Shown: positions 28,354 to 37,259 of the stretch, in pieces
How the letters are laid out: each line of letters opens with the position of its first letter
How positions within the stretch are numbered: the first letter of the stretch is position 1
From: Leisingera caerulea DSM 24564
GTDB taxonomy: Bacteria; Pseudomonadota; Alphaproteobacteria; Rhodobacterales; Rhodobacteraceae
Length of the DNA: 64,000 bases
Reading direction: 5' to 3'
Assembly (NCBI RefSeq): GCF_000473325.1
Contig: NZ_KI421513.1
Coordinates: forward strand, 3,419,217 to 3,483,216
Position numbers and translations under genes: made by a program
The notes under the pieces: generated by a model
Databases searched by the model: none
What the model was told of the DNA's origin: nothing
Seen by the model: the letters and a program-made list of their open reading frames with translations, nothing else

Positions 28354-29742
28354 ATGGCAACTGAAATTCTGATGCCCGCCCTGTCGCCGACCATGGAGGA
28401 AGGCACCCTGGCCAAATGGCTGGTCAAGGAAGGCGATACCGTGAACTCCGGCGACATCCTGGCCGAGATCGAAACCGACAAGGCGACGATGGAATTCGAA
28501 GCCGTCGACGAAGGCACCGTCGGCAAAATCCTGATCGGTGAAGGCACCGAAGGCGTCAAGGTGAACACCCCCATCGCGGTGCTGGTCGAAGACGGCGAAA
28601 GCGCCGACGACTACGAGGCCTCCAGCGCCAAGGAAGAGGCCCCGGCCCAGGAAGCGCCCGCCGGGGAAGCACCCTCGGACGAACCCGCCGCCGCCGCACC
28701 GCAGAAAGAACCTGCCATGCCGGCCAAGGTTCTGGAGCCCGACTACCCGGAAGGCACCGAGATGGTGCAGACCACCGTGCGCGAAGCCCTGCGCGACGCC
28801 ATGGCCGAGGAAATGCGCCGCGACGAGGACGTGTTCCTGATGGGCGAGGAAGTCGCCGAGTACCAGGGCGCCTACAAGGTCTCCCAGGGCCTGCTGGATG
28901 AGTTCGGCGCCAAGCGGGTGATCGACACCCCGATCACTGAGCACGGCTTTACCGGCATCGCCACCGGCGCGGCCTTTGGCGGGTTGCGCCCGATTGTCGA
29001 GTTCATGACTTTCAACTTCGCCATGCAGGCGATTGACCAGATTATCAACTCGGCGGCCAAGACGCTTTACATGTCCGGCGGCCAGATGGGCGCGCCGATG
29101 GTGTTCCGCGGCCCCAACGGCGCCGCCGCCCGTGTCGGCGCCCAGCATTCGCAGGACTACGCCGCCTGGTACATGCAGATCCCGGGCCTCAAGGTGGTGA
29201 TGCCCTACTCCGCCGCCGACGCCAAAGGTTTGATGAAGACCGCGATCCGCGATCCCAACCCGGTGATCTTCTTGGAGAACGAAATCCTCTACGGCCGCGC
29301 CTTCGACGTGCCGAAACTGGACGATTTCACCATCCCCTTCGGCAAGGCCCGGATCTGGCGCGAAGGCTCGGACGCCACCATCGTCTCCTTCGGCATCGGC
29401 ATGCAGTACGCGCTGGAAGCCGCCGACAAGCTGGCCCAGGACGGCATCTCAGCTGAGGTCATCGACCTGCGCACCCTGCGCCCGATGGACCTGCCCACGG
29501 TGATTGAATCGGTCAAGAAAACCAACCGCCTGGTCACGGTCGAGGAAGGCTGGCCGCAGGGCTCCGTCGGCAGCTACATCGCGTCCGAAGTGCAGCGCGA
29601 GGCGTTCGACTACCTGGATGCGCCGGTTTTGACCTGCACCGGCAAGGACGTGCCGATGCCCTATGCCGCCAACCTGGAACGCCACGCGCTGATCACCACG
29701 GAAGAGGTGGTCGAAGCCGTGAAACAAGTGTCCTACCGCTAG
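28354..29742 (+). CDS. pdhB: Pyruvate dehydrogenase E1 component, beta subunit, with N-terminal lipoyl domain
   Basis: A 462-residue E1 beta subunit. Residues 1-80 are a lipoyl domain with the lipoylation lysine in [10 protein letters not shown] proline- and alanine-rich linker follows (about 85-135), then the transketolase-like domain (from [18 protein letters not shown]) with [20 protein letters not shown]. The fused lipoyl domain is usual in alphaproteobacteria. It differs from the PdhC lipoyl domain at only about seven of 86 residues, so one was copied from the other or they are kept alike by conversion. Confidence 0.97.
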   Translation: MATEILMPALSPTMEEGTLAKWLVKEGDTVNSGDILAEIETDKATMEFEAVDEGTVGKILIGEGTEGVKVNTPIAVLVEDGESADDYEASSAKEEAPAQEAPAGEAPSDEPAAAAPQKEPAMPAKVLEPDYPEGTEMVQTTVREALRDAMAEEMRRDEDVFLMGEEVAEYQGAYKVSQGLLDEFGAKRVIDTPITEHGFTGIATGAAFGGLRPIVEFMTFNFAMQAIDQIINSAAKTLYMSGGQMGAPMVFRGPNGAAARVGAQHSQDYAAWYMQIPGLKVVMPYSAADAKGLMKTAIRDPNPVIFLENEILYGRAFDVPKLDDFTIPFGKARIWREGSDATIVSFGIGMQYALEAADKLAQDGISAEVIDLRTLRPMDLPTVIESVKKTNRLVTVEEGWPQGSVGSYIASEVQREAFDYLDAPVLTCTGKDVPMPYAANLERHALITTEEVVEAVKQVSYR

Positions 29743-29750
29743 AGGCACCG

Positions 29751-30011
29751 ATGGAAATCAGGGGCCGCGATCCCGAAACCGAAAGCTACCGCGTCACGCT
29801 GACCGTCGACGGGCGCACAGTCACCGCACTGGTTCCCGAACGGCTGGCAGCAGACACACGGCTGATCGGCTCGCGGCCCTCCCATCAGGAGGCCTACGTC
29901 TGGATGGCCGAATACAAAGACAAGATCGAAGCCGCGATCACCCATCTGGCCCGCGGCACCAGGCGCCCCAAGGCGCCGTTTGACCAAATTGTTCTGATTG
30001 AGGAGCGCTGA
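29751..30011 (+). CDS. Small protein of unknown function inside the pdh operon
   Basis: An 86-residue protein starting eight bases after pdhB and ending two bases before the pdhC start, so it is co-transcribed. The pattern of short strands ([20 protein letters not shown]), then [19 protein letters not shown], loosely recalls DUF1488-type proteins. I do not claim that family. A small gene at this place is seen in related genomes, which hints at a role tied to the complex, but nothing in the sequence shows what it does. Confidence 0.8.
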   Translation: MEIRGRDPETESYRVTLTVDGRTVTALVPERLAADTRLIGSRPSHQEAYVWMAEYKDKIEAAITHLARGTRRPKAPFDQIVLIEER

Positions 30012-30012
30012 C

Positions 30013-31338
30013 ATGCCCACCGAAATCCTGATGCCCGCGCTTTCTCCCACCATGGAGGAAGGCACCCTTGCCAAATGGCTGGTCAAGGAAGGCGACACTG
30101 TTTCCTCCGGCGACCTGATCGCCGAGATCGAAACCGACAAGGCCACCATGGAGTTTGAAGCCGTGGACGAAGGCACCGTCGGCAAGATCCTGATCGCCGA
30201 AGGCTCCGAAGGCGTGAAGGTGAACACCCCGATCGCGGTGCTGCTGGAAGACGGCGAAAGCGCCGACGACATCGACACCTCCGGCAGCTCCAGCGCGGAC
30301 GCGGCTCCGGCCAAGGAAGCCAAGGAAGAGGCGCCTGCGGAAGCCAAATCCGAAGCGCCGAAGGAAGAGGCCAAAGCCGCCCCCGCCGCGCCGCAGGGCG
30401 CCGACGGCAACCGCATCTTCGCCTCCCCGCTGGCGCGCCGCATCGCCGCCGACAAGGGCCTGGACCTCGCGCAGATCGAGGGCTCCGGCCCCAAGGGCCG
30501 CATCGTCAAGGCCGACGTGATCGACGCCAAGCCGCAAGCCGCCAAGGAAGAGGCTCCTAAAGCCGAAGCCGCCAGCGCACCGGCGGCCGCTGCCGCCCCC
30601 GTGGCCGGCCCCTCCGCCGACCAGGTCGCCCGCATGTACGAGGGCCGCGAGTACGAAGAGGTCAAGCTCGACGGCATGCGCAAGACCATCGCCGCCCGCC
30701 TGACTGAGGCCAAGCAGCAGGTGCCGCATTTCTACCTGCGCCGCGACATCCAGCTGGACGCGCTTCTGAAGTTCCGCGGCGACCTGAACAAGCAGCTCGA
30801 CGCCCGCGGCGTCAAGCTCTCGGTCAACGACTTCATCATCAAGGCCTGCGCCCTGGCGCTGCAATCGGTGCCGGACGCCAACGCGGTCTGGGCCGGTGAC
30901 CGGGTGCTCAAGATGAAAGCCTCCGACGTGGCCGTCGCCGTTGCCATCGAGGGCGGGCTGTTCACCCCGGTGCTGCAGGACAGCGACACCAAATCCTTGT
31001 CCGCCCTGTCGGCTGAGATGAAAGACCTCGCCGCCCGCGCCCGCGACCGCAAGCTGGCGCCGCATGAATACCAGGGCGGCAGCTTCGCGATCTCCAACCT
31101 CGGCATGTTCGGCATCGACAACTTCGACGCGGTGATCAACCCGCCGCACGGCGCGATCCTGGCCGTGGGCGCCGGCGTCAAGAAGCCGGTTGTCGGCAAG
31201 GACGGCGAGCTGGCGGTGGCCACCGTGATGTCCGTCACCCTCTCGGTCGACCACCGGGTGATCGACGGCGCGCTGGGGGCAGAGCTCCTGAACGCGATCA
31301 AGGAGAACCTGGAAAACCCGATGGTTATGCTGGCCTGA
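30013..31338 (+). CDS. pdhC: Dihydrolipoyllysine acetyltransferase (E2)
   Basis: A 441-residue E2. It contains one lipoyl domain (residues 1-80, lysine in ETDKATMEF) and an alanine/lysine/glutamate-rich linker. A peripheral subunit-binding domain follows (about 135-170, [20 protein letters not shown] and [13 protein letters not shown]), and then the catalytic acetyltransferase domain with the active-site segment [16 protein letters not shown]. It transfers the acetyl group from lipoyl to CoA. It is the last gene of the operon before a strong terminator. Confidence 0.97.
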   Translation: MPTEILMPALSPTMEEGTLAKWLVKEGDTVSSGDLIAEIETDKATMEFEAVDEGTVGKILIAEGSEGVKVNTPIAVLLEDGESADDIDTSGSSSADAAPAKEAKEEAPAEAKSEAPKEEAKAAPAAPQGADGNRIFASPLARRIAADKGLDLAQIEGSGPKGRIVKADVIDAKPQAAKEEAPKAEAASAPAAAAAPVAGPSADQVARMYEGREYEEVKLDGMRKTIAARLTEAKQQVPHFYLRRDIQLDALLKFRGDLNKQLDARGVKLSVNDFIIKACALALQSVPDANAVWAGDRVLKMKASDVAVAVAIEGGLFTPVLQDSDTKSLSALSAEMKDLAARARDRKLAPHEYQGGSFAISNLGMFGIDNFDAVINPPHGAILAVGAGVKKPVVGKDGELAVATVMSVTLSVDHRVIDGALGAELLNAIKENLENPMVMLA

Positions 31339-31360
31339 CAGGCCGCCTCTGCAAAACACC

Positions 31361-31392
31361 AAAGCCCCGGCCTCAGCGCCGGGGCTTTTTCT
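31361..31392 (+). terminator. Terminator of the pdh operon
   Basis: AAAGCCCCGGC and GCCGGGGCTTT form an 11 bp perfect stem around CTCAGC, followed by a T run. Confidence 0.95.
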
Positions 31393-32062
31393 TTTGCGAT
31401 GCAGCCGCCAATCTCAAATGCCCGCTTCGAGACCAAACTGCGAGTTCGAATTTCTCTCTGCGCGCTCACAGCAGGGAAAATGCGGCATCTGCAAAATTCT
31501 TAGTGCCGCCATGCGGCGGAGAACCCGGCCATTCAGGGCAGTGTGCAGCGATTTTAAACCGCAGACCCGTATTGCGCGGGACAAAAAGACCGCTTGATGA
31601 AGCTCCGCGGCAAGAGTCGCAAGACAGTGTTAGCTCATGCGCATGGCAACGGCGTCAACACAAAGCAGACCAGCCGTTCCGTAAGGCGCTCCCGGCTTCT
31701 GGATAAATGCAGCGGCCAGTGAGATCAGGCCATCCTGGCAACTGAACGATACAAACTGCAGTTCATTTGGACTGGCGCCCAGAGGCAATCACTCTCAGGG
31801 TGAGGCGCCTGGCCGGGTGGCCACTGACCACCTTCCGTATCAACGCAGACATAGCGTTCCGTTCGGGTAGGAGAGTTTGCATGTGCACCAGAACTGGCAG
31901 GTCATCATAAACCCAGCTCACTTCTTATCTAACCTGTTGCGTCAGATTCAGTTCATTCCTGCCGACCTATGAAGGTCCGCAGGCTGCCAAGGAGTAAAAC
32001 CCGTTAAGAGCTTGGCGAAGTGCCGATCCGGCATAGTGAAAGTTGTGATGCCCGGAGGGGGT
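31393..32062. other. Degenerate stretch at the left edge of the accessory region
   Basis: No intact gene is supported. Base composition becomes visibly less GC-rich than in the pdh operon. A probable frameshifted small gene lies at 31630-31921 on the minus strand. The remaining bases show only short open frames without ribosome sites. Confidence 0.5.
31630..31921 (-). pseudogene. Probable frameshifted small gene of unknown function
   Basis: A GTG-initiated frame from 31921 (VSWVYDDLPVLVHMQTLLPE and onward) stops at 31763. A second frame overlapping its end continues with SPNELQFVSFSCQDGLISLA, then IQKPGAPYGTAGLLCVDA, and stops at 31630. Removing one G from the GGG at 31778-31780 joins them into one protein of about 97 residues (RVIASGASPNELQF at the join). 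Both halves have protein-like composition. No family is recognised and the ribosome site is weak. Confidence 0.4.
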
Positions 32063-32257
32063 TCAACGGCGGCCAGGCGAGCCGGATCTTACCGAAACAG
32101 CGGTACGCCATGCATTTGAAGATTTGCAGCGCCGGCAGATCCGTTCACCGAACCATTCACTCCAGAAAACAGAGTTGCACCGCAAGCAAAGGCGCTCCCG
32201 CGGCACGTCTCCGCGGGCAGGTGTCACAAAGGCATCTTGTTCGTTTCTATCAGTCAT
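32063..32257 (-). CDS. Small zinc-ribbon protein, coupled to the upstream gene
   Basis: A 64-residue basic protein with two CxxC knuckles, LCLRCNSVFWSEWFGERIC and CRRCKSSNAW, forming a probable zinc ribbon; the tail SVRSGSPGRR is basic. The ATG at 32257 overlaps the stop of the upstream gene by eight bases (ATGACTGA). This decides the start over a longer frame that would run back into that gene. Function is unknown; nucleic-acid binding or partnership with the coupled protein is an inference. Confidence 0.7.
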   Translation of the reverse strand: MTDRNEQDAFVTPARGDVPRERLCLRCNSVFWSEWFGERICRRCKSSNAWRTAVSVRSGSPGRR

Positions 32258-32807
32258 CACGTGGCTCCTTGCCGCCCGGTATGTCCGGTGCAGGGCTGAC
32301 AACTTTGTTGGCGCGATTGTCTGCCGGAGGTGCCAAGCCTTCGTTCTCAGCAGATTGGATTGCAAATGCGCCTGAAGGGCCTGCCTGTTCAGCACTTTGG
32401 GCAGCCTGCTCACGATCCTGGTCCGGAACGCATTCGCCAAGGTACAAACGGCGGATTTGGGCTTCAGACACGCCGTCAGCCTGCATCACCAAGCGCACCA
32501 TCGGGTCGGCAAGCATTTCTTCAAGGAAGAACTGCGACAGGTCCTTGCCTGACAACTTGTCCTTGGCTTGGGCGCTCTCGAGGTCCGCCAGTGAAACAGT
32601 CAGGCTGCGAGCCAGCCCTGGATGTGACGCGCGCGGGTGCAACTGTATCAAAACAGAAGCTTTCCAGGCCTGGGGTGTCAGGTGGCCGGGAGGTGCGGAA
32701 AGTTCGGTTTCAATGCCGTATTCCCCAGCTGGGAGTGTCTCGTCAAATCCAGGCAAGGTGAAAGGGCGGGAGAATATAGCGACGGCCTTGCTTGTCAGCT
32801 GATCCAT
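32250..32807 (-). CDS. Hypothetical protein coupled to a zinc-ribbon protein
   Basis: A 185-residue acidic protein without membrane segments or recognised motifs. The N-terminal half looks beta-rich (FDETLPAGEYGIETEL). The middle is helical (ADLESAQAKDKLSGKDLSQF, then MVRLVMQADGVSEAQIRRLY), and the C-terminus is a disordered, proline- and glutamine-rich tail. AAGGAGAACC stands ahead of the ATG. It is followed by the small zinc-ribbon gene with an eight-base overlap. A long open frame on the opposite strand (32020-32802) lacks these features and was rejected. Confidence 0.65.
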   Translation of the reverse strand: MDQLTSKAVAIFSRPFTLPGFDETLPAGEYGIETELSAPPGHLTPQAWKASVLIQLHPRASHPGLARSLTVSLADLESAQAKDKLSGKDLSQFFLEEMLADPMVRLVMQADGVSEAQIRRLYLGECVPDQDREQAAQSAEQAGPSGAFAIQSAENEGLAPPADNRANKVVSPAPDIPGGKEPRDD

Positions 32808-33203
32808 TTTCTGGTTCTCCTTTGCTGCGGTGCTGTTCTTGCCGGTCCGGCAAAGCGGAGTTGCCGCGGATTGACGGCATCAAGGGTCTTTAGAGGGCAG
32901 TCAGGGCTGGTCTTGAACATGCAAGCGGATCTGAACCCCTCTCTCTTTCTCGCATTTGCGCCAGCCGAATTGATCGGAAAAGCCGCGTCACCGGTGCCCA
33001 GACCAATGCCGGCGCTCAGGCCATTGAAAGAGATGTTTCGGTCGATCGGTTGCGAGCCGCAGTTTTCAGCCTCTCTGTGAGGCGAAGAAAGCACCAGCAG
33101 TCACATCAGATATAGGTATTCCCGGCTCAAATTGCTACGGGACGCTGCAGACTTGAGGCCGCTGAACGAGGTTTGGAGCTGCATCGCCAAGAGACCGCCG
33201 GCA
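32808..33203. other. Gap without a supported gene
   Basis: A minus-strand frame (32795-33094, GTG start) has no ribosome site and an unusual composition. I do not support it. Nothing else stands out in these roughly 400 bases. Confidence 0.5.
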
Positions 33204-34325
33204 TCACAAGAGTGCCGGGTGCCGACCATTCCGCCTGGCTGAACGAGCGTCTGCAGAAGGTCTGTCGTCGCAAAGAACTTTTTCAACGTCGGGTGCTGCC
33301 ATGGCGTGCAAAAGGGCGCTGTAGTTCAAACGCAGAGTTATCTCGCTCCCGATACGCAGCGGGCAATTCGTCGTTTCCACGACCAGGTGATCGCTGGTCG
33401 CACCGATGTAGGAAACCGCTGCTGGAAAGATCAGCCCGGCCGGATCTGTGTCTTGCAGCCCGATGGCCAGGATCGACCGGGTTTTCCAATGATTGCCTGG
33501 CACCAGGCTCAGCGCTGACAATGCAGGATCGGACAGCTTCAACGGTGCCAGCTTAGACTTTGTTTTTGTCTCGATCACCTCTGCCTGCAGGACGAAAGCG
33601 TCTGTGTGAAGCCCGTTTATCGGGTTTCCGGAAACCGGATCGGTGCCGAGCAGGATGGCCTCCCCCAGGCGCAGGTTATTCACCCTTCCTGCCGGTCCTG
33701 TATCAAGCGCCCACCGCAGATTCGCGGAACTGCCTCCGGAAACCACATCAACGAAGGGGCCGCATTCCGCTTCCGTGGCGTCCGCGAGTGATGAGAGTGC
33801 CGCCATATCCTCAGCAGTGGGAGCCGGGCCCGCCAGGCAAGCAAAGTTTGCACCGATGCCTCTGAGCAGCACGCCCGGTGTTCTGGTGACCTGAAGCGCG
33901 ATGTCGGTCAGATCCTCGCGCATAATGCCTTCACGAAGATCCCCCATCTCCACCATCAGGATGATCCCGTGATTGGTGCCTTGGCGCAGGGCAGCAGCGG
34001 CGAGGCTGGCGATGATCCCGGCTTCGGTGTTGCAACTGGCTTCGCAGGACGAGACAACGCGCTCCACTTGGCTCAGCATGGGTGTCCGGATCATCAGGAC
34101 CGGGCAGGTTATCCCTGCCTTGCGCATACGCTCAACATTTGCCACCCGCGCATCAGCCAGTCCTGTTGCACCGCCAGAAAGCATGGCTTTTGCAATGCCC
34201 GGGTGTCCGCATACGGCTTTGGTCACACCTGTCACAGTGATCCCGCGTGGGTCCAAGCGGTCGACAAGAACACGCGTGTTCTGACGGATTTTGCTCAGAT
34301 CAATTTCCAAGCGCGGGGCACTCAT
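33204..34325 (-). CDS. Alanine/ornithine racemase-type PLP enzyme
   Basis: A 373-residue fold-type III PLP protein of the COG3457 (YhfX/ornithine racemase-like) group. The opening PRLEIDLSKIRQNTRVLVDR is followed by the PLP lysine in GITVTGVTKAVCGHP. Further motifs are GATGLADARVANVERMRKAG, VEMGDLREGI and NNLRLGEAILLGTDP. Family members racemise free amino acids such as ornithine or alanine; the substrate here is not known. The start ATG overlaps the end of the DUF1611 gene by four bases, so the two products probably work in one pathway of D-amino acid metabolism. Confidence 0.85.
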   Translation of the reverse strand: MSAPRLEIDLSKIRQNTRVLVDRLDPRGITVTGVTKAVCGHPGIAKAMLSGGATGLADARVANVERMRKAGITCPVLMIRTPMLSQVERVVSSCEASCNTEAGIIASLAAAALRQGTNHGIILMVEMGDLREGIMREDLTDIALQVTRTPGVLLRGIGANFACLAGPAPTAEDMAALSSLADATEAECGPFVDVVSGGSSANLRWALDTGPAGRVNNLRLGEAILLGTDPVSGNPINGLHTDAFVLQAEVIETKTKSKLAPLKLSDPALSALSLVPGNHWKTRSILAIGLQDTDPAGLIFPAAVSYIGATSDHLVVETTNCPLRIGSEITLRLNYSALLHAMAAPDVEKVLCDDRPSADARSARRNGRHPALL

Positions 34326-35521
34326 AACGCAGCCTTCCCCGGCACCGGCCGTAATTGAGGATAAGCAGACAGAACAAGTTCAGCCAGATGCGCCGGAGGG
34401 CAGCTGAGGGCATCGCTGACCGGCAGGTCCAGTGTCCGCGCATGGTTCCTGATAGCAGCATTGATCTCCGCGTCTGTCAGCCCTTCATGGTTGAGGGTCA
34501 CGCCGATTACCTTTGTGTCCGAAAACGCTTCGATCAGGGCAATCTCGTCACTGGGATCCGGCATTGCCATCTCCGGAAAGTCGCAGCGGTGCGCCCGCGC
34601 TGGCGCATGCTGGAGGATCACCGCGTCGGGCTGGCTGCCGCGCAAAATGAATGCGGAAGTGCAAAACGCCGGATGGCTGAGTGCGCCCTGGCCTTCGATC
34701 AGAATGACATCCGGCTGTTCGCTCTCGTATGCCGCAAGCACAGCCCCTTCCAATTCCCCGCAGCAGAATTGCGGCGGCACCGCGTCCATTGCGACGCCAT
34801 ACCTGCCGCCCTGCATCAAACCTGTTTGGCCTGTGCCAACCAGAACCGTCTTGATGCGTTGCGCATTCAGTGCCCTTTCGAGGAGGGTCGCCGTGGTCCG
34901 TTTTCCAATTGCGCAGTCGGTTCCCAAAATGGCGATACGGATCGCCTTCACACGCGCAATACTTCCGTCGAACAGGCGCATGTCCTTGCTGAGCCGGGGC
35001 TTTCGGATATCCCGGACAGTAACGTTCCAGGATTTTGCAGCAGCAATGATCTCCAGGTCTTCACTTAGGTATTCATGCAGGCCGGCTACGATGTTCATTC
35101 CCCGCGAGATCGCCTCCAGAACAACCTTCCGGTCGTTGCAGGAGAGTTTCCCGTTTGACGGCGCCATCCCGTAAATCAGCGTGTCAGGGACTGTGCGGTG
35201 ATGGGAAATGGCGGCTTCAAGACTGCCGAAAACCGGGATCCGGTTGATTTCCCCATCAAGGACTTGCCCGCTGTCGCACCCGTGGTGCCCGCTGTCGATC
35301 ACTGAAACTATCCGGTAGGCCTTTGAGTGGCGCACCAGCCCGTTTGCAGTTTTCCCATCATTTCCGGCGAAGTTTCCTTCGCAGTACACGATTGCACTGG
35401 GAACAGGGTGGAAGGGCAGCTTGCCATTGCTCCCAGGCTCCTCTGAGTGGACTGGTGAAGACAAACGCGCATTGCTTGCATTTTGCCGTGCTGAGAGGCC
35501 GGCTTTGGCTGCGGGGTCCAT
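34322..35521 (-). CDS. DUF1611 P-loop protein (DgcN-like)
   Basis: A 399-residue protein of the DUF1611/COG3367 family. The N-terminal half is a Rossmann-like domain (RIVSVIDSGHHGCDSGQVL). The C-terminal half is a P-loop domain with ILGTDCAIGKRTTATLLERA and the downstream IEGQGALSHPAF. A DUF1611 member, DgcN, has been reported as an N-acyltransferase in marine bacterial D-glutamate use, and that is the nearest known role. The start is set at 35521 by AAAGGACAAATC upstream. It overlaps the racemase gene by four bases (ATGA). Confidence 0.85.
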   Translation of the reverse strand: MDPAAKAGLSARQNASNARLSSPVHSEEPGSNGKLPFHPVPSAIVYCEGNFAGNDGKTANGLVRHSKAYRIVSVIDSGHHGCDSGQVLDGEINRIPVFGSLEAAISHHRTVPDTLIYGMAPSNGKLSCNDRKVVLEAISRGMNIVAGLHEYLSEDLEIIAAAKSWNVTVRDIRKPRLSKDMRLFDGSIARVKAIRIAILGTDCAIGKRTTATLLERALNAQRIKTVLVGTGQTGLMQGGRYGVAMDAVPPQFCCGELEGAVLAAYESEQPDVILIEGQGALSHPAFCTSAFILRGSQPDAVILQHAPARAHRCDFPEMAMPDPSDEIALIEAFSDTKVIGVTLNHEGLTDAEINAAIRNHARTLDLPVSDALSCPPAHLAELVLSAYPQLRPVPGKAAL

Positions 35522-35612
35522 GATTTGTCCTTTGGATTGAAACAAGCGCTTGGCATTGACTGCCCGCCGCTAGTTATGACGCCGCCAAGCAGGGCAGCAT
35601 AAGGTGCAAAGC

Positions 35613-36401
35613 CTAGTTACTCAGAACACAGCGGCCTCTTGCCCGCTGAAAGCTCTTGTTGCACTCCCATCGGTTGCCTGACCTGTCGAGATGAGCGTTA
35701 TCCGGCAGTTTTATGAGAACACAGCGCTTTCCAGACACTTCGTAACCGCGCGCGCACTTCCAGCCGTTTCTGTAAGGTGCATCGTCAAAGTAGGCATTTT
35801 CGGGGATGAACACGGCTGTGCATGTTCCATCCTGTTCAAAGTACCCGCGCTCGCATGTCCAAGGCCGCCCATATTTTGAGCCGTTCAAGAAGGCGTGTTC
35901 CGGCACATCGATAGCAACGCATTTCGCACCTTTGGCCTCAAAACCCCGATTGCAGCGCCAAGCTGGCGCACTGGTGTCGTTCGTCAGATAGGAATTTTCC
36001 GGCAGGGCAATTTCCTGGCAGATGTCGTCGATCTTCCGGTATCCGCGCAAGCAGTTCCACCGCTTGCCCGAAGGATCGAGATACCCGCCTTCCGGGATAA
36101 AGACTTTATCACAAGATGTGCCTTCGACCTCAATATACCCATGCAGACACTCCCATCCGCTACCATAAGGCTTGTTCGTCGGGTACGCGTTTTGCGGCAC
36201 GGCAACTTCAACACATGTATCACCGGCAAGGCGGTAGGACAGGTTGCATTCCCACCCGCCGCCGTAACTTTTGGCATGGGCGTTTTCTGGTATCGAGGAG
36301 GTGCTTGACTGCGAAAAAGCAGGCGCTGCGAATACCAGCAAAAGCCCGAACACGGCGGCAAAACGTCTGATCAAGGATTTCAGGAAAGCCCAGGAGACCA
36401 T
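35613..36401 (-). CDS. Secreted protein with six W/C/GY cysteine repeats
   Basis: A 262-residue protein with a signal peptide (LLLVFAAPAFS) and then six tandem repeats of roughly 37 residues. Each follows the scheme P-x-N-A, a short turn, W-x-C, x2-GY/SY, x5-8, C. Examples are IPENAHAKSYGGGWECNLSY, VPEHAFLNGSKYGRPWTCER and LPDNAHLDRSGNRWECNKSF. The two cysteines per repeat probably form one disulfide. Similar repeats occur attached to caspase-like or TPR proteins in marine bacteria; here they are the whole mature protein. The start is uncertain: 36467 is an alternative that overlaps the upstream gene and adds 22 residues. Confidence 0.75.
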   Translation of the reverse strand: MVSWAFLKSLIRRFAAVFGLLLVFAAPAFSQSSTSSIPENAHAKSYGGGWECNLSYRLAGDTCVEVAVPQNAYPTNKPYGSGWECLHGYIEVEGTSCDKVFIPEGGYLDPSGKRWNCLRGYRKIDDICQEIALPENSYLTNDTSAPAWRCNRGFEAKGAKCVAIDVPEHAFLNGSKYGRPWTCERGYFEQDGTCTAVFIPENAYFDDAPYRNGWKCARGYEVSGKRCVLIKLPDNAHLDRSGNRWECNKSFQRARGRCVLSN

Positions 36402-36456
36402 TTCTTTGACCGGCAACGCTGTGCTGGATTCAGAAGACACCGATCGGTCTGAAAAA

Positions 36457-36810
36457 TCAGGAGGCATCAAGATCCAGCCCGGCAAGGCATGCCTGTGCAA
36501 GATCACGGTTTGGCTGCTCTGAGCCAGGAACCGTTGCCCAGCCTGCTTCCATAACGGCATCCCGGCGCTTGTAAGACATAGCCTCCTGGATTAATGCCAG
36601 CTTGGCAGTCCGGTTGGAATCTGTTTGTGCCTGGTCGACGCAAACCGGCACCAACGCCGCGATCAACGCGTCATGGGATCTGGAACTGGCCATTGCATCT
36701 GCTCGGCTTCCCGTCACCCAGCCGCCCCAGGAGAACCCTGCGATGGTAATGGAGACGGCGCCAATCAGGGCTCCGTAAACTCCGGGCCTCAGCCATTCGG
36801 GATAAGTCAT
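36457..36810 (-). CDS. Membrane-anchored conserved hypothetical protein
   Basis: A 117-residue protein with one hydrophobic segment near the N-terminus (about residues 12-31, VYGALIGAVSITIAGFSWGG). The periplasmic or cytoplasmic part carries LVPVCVDQAQTDSNRTAKL and YKRRDAVMEAGWATVPG. I have seen this pattern in many alphaproteobacterial hypotheticals, but no function is known. AGGAGGACCAGAG precedes the ATG. It lies directly upstream of the repeat protein on the same strand. Confidence 0.75.
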   Translation of the reverse strand: MTYPEWLRPGVYGALIGAVSITIAGFSWGGWVTGSRADAMASSRSHDALIAALVPVCVDQAQTDSNRTAKLALIQEAMSYKRRDAVMEAGWATVPGSEQPNRDLAQACLAGLDLDAS

Positions 36811-36843
36811 CTCTGGTCCTCCTGCGGAGAAAGCGCCGCGTCG

Positions 36844-37259
36844 CTATGATTGCTGTTTTGTGTCAAATCCGCTGGCGCGGCTTTGCGCAGTTTCCAAGTC
36901 ACTCTGGGTGATCATGCGCAATTCGGTCCGGCCTGCTTGGCCGCCCCTGCCCAGGACCAGCAGATAGGTTGCTGCGGTCCGGTAGGCCACGAAGCTGAGC
37001 CCCTGAATCAGCTCCTCTTCCACGATGACTTCGCAGGCTCGGGCAGGAAGTTCTTCTGCATAGCCTGCCAAAAACAAACGGATGGGAAAACGTCACCGTC
37101 GATCTGGACGACCGTGTGTTCATCCAGGTTCTCATTGAATTTCTGTTTGGCTTGTTTGGCTGCCTCTGCCGCAAAAAAGCTTCCTGGGATCTTCAGGGCG
37201 TGATCCCGGCAAAGCTGAGTATCATCAAAGACCTTAAGGTGAGCGCGAAGTTCACGCAC
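36844..37259 (-). pseudogene. Small gene split by a one-base frameshift
   Basis: A GTG-initiated frame from 37259 (VRELRAHLKVFDDTQLCRDH, then FFAAEAAKQAKQKFNENL and VVQIDGDVFPS) goes out of phase at a run of five T (37070-37074, minus strand). The next frame continues FLAGYAEELPARACEVIVEE to a stop at 36844. One extra T would restore a single protein of about 138 residues with an N-terminal helical part and a beta-rich C-terminus. It could be a decayed gene, a sequencing error in the homopolymer, or ribosomal slippage on TTT. No family is recognised. Confidence 0.5.

Noticed and set aside
32020..32802. A 260-codon plus-strand frame in the accessory region
   Set aside because: It is rich in Ser, Arg and Cys without motifs. 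The minus-strand pair has ribosome sites, coupling and a zinc ribbon.
32795..33094. A 99-codon minus-strand frame with GTG start
   Set aside because: No ribosome site and odd composition; its end covers the ribosome site of the next gene.
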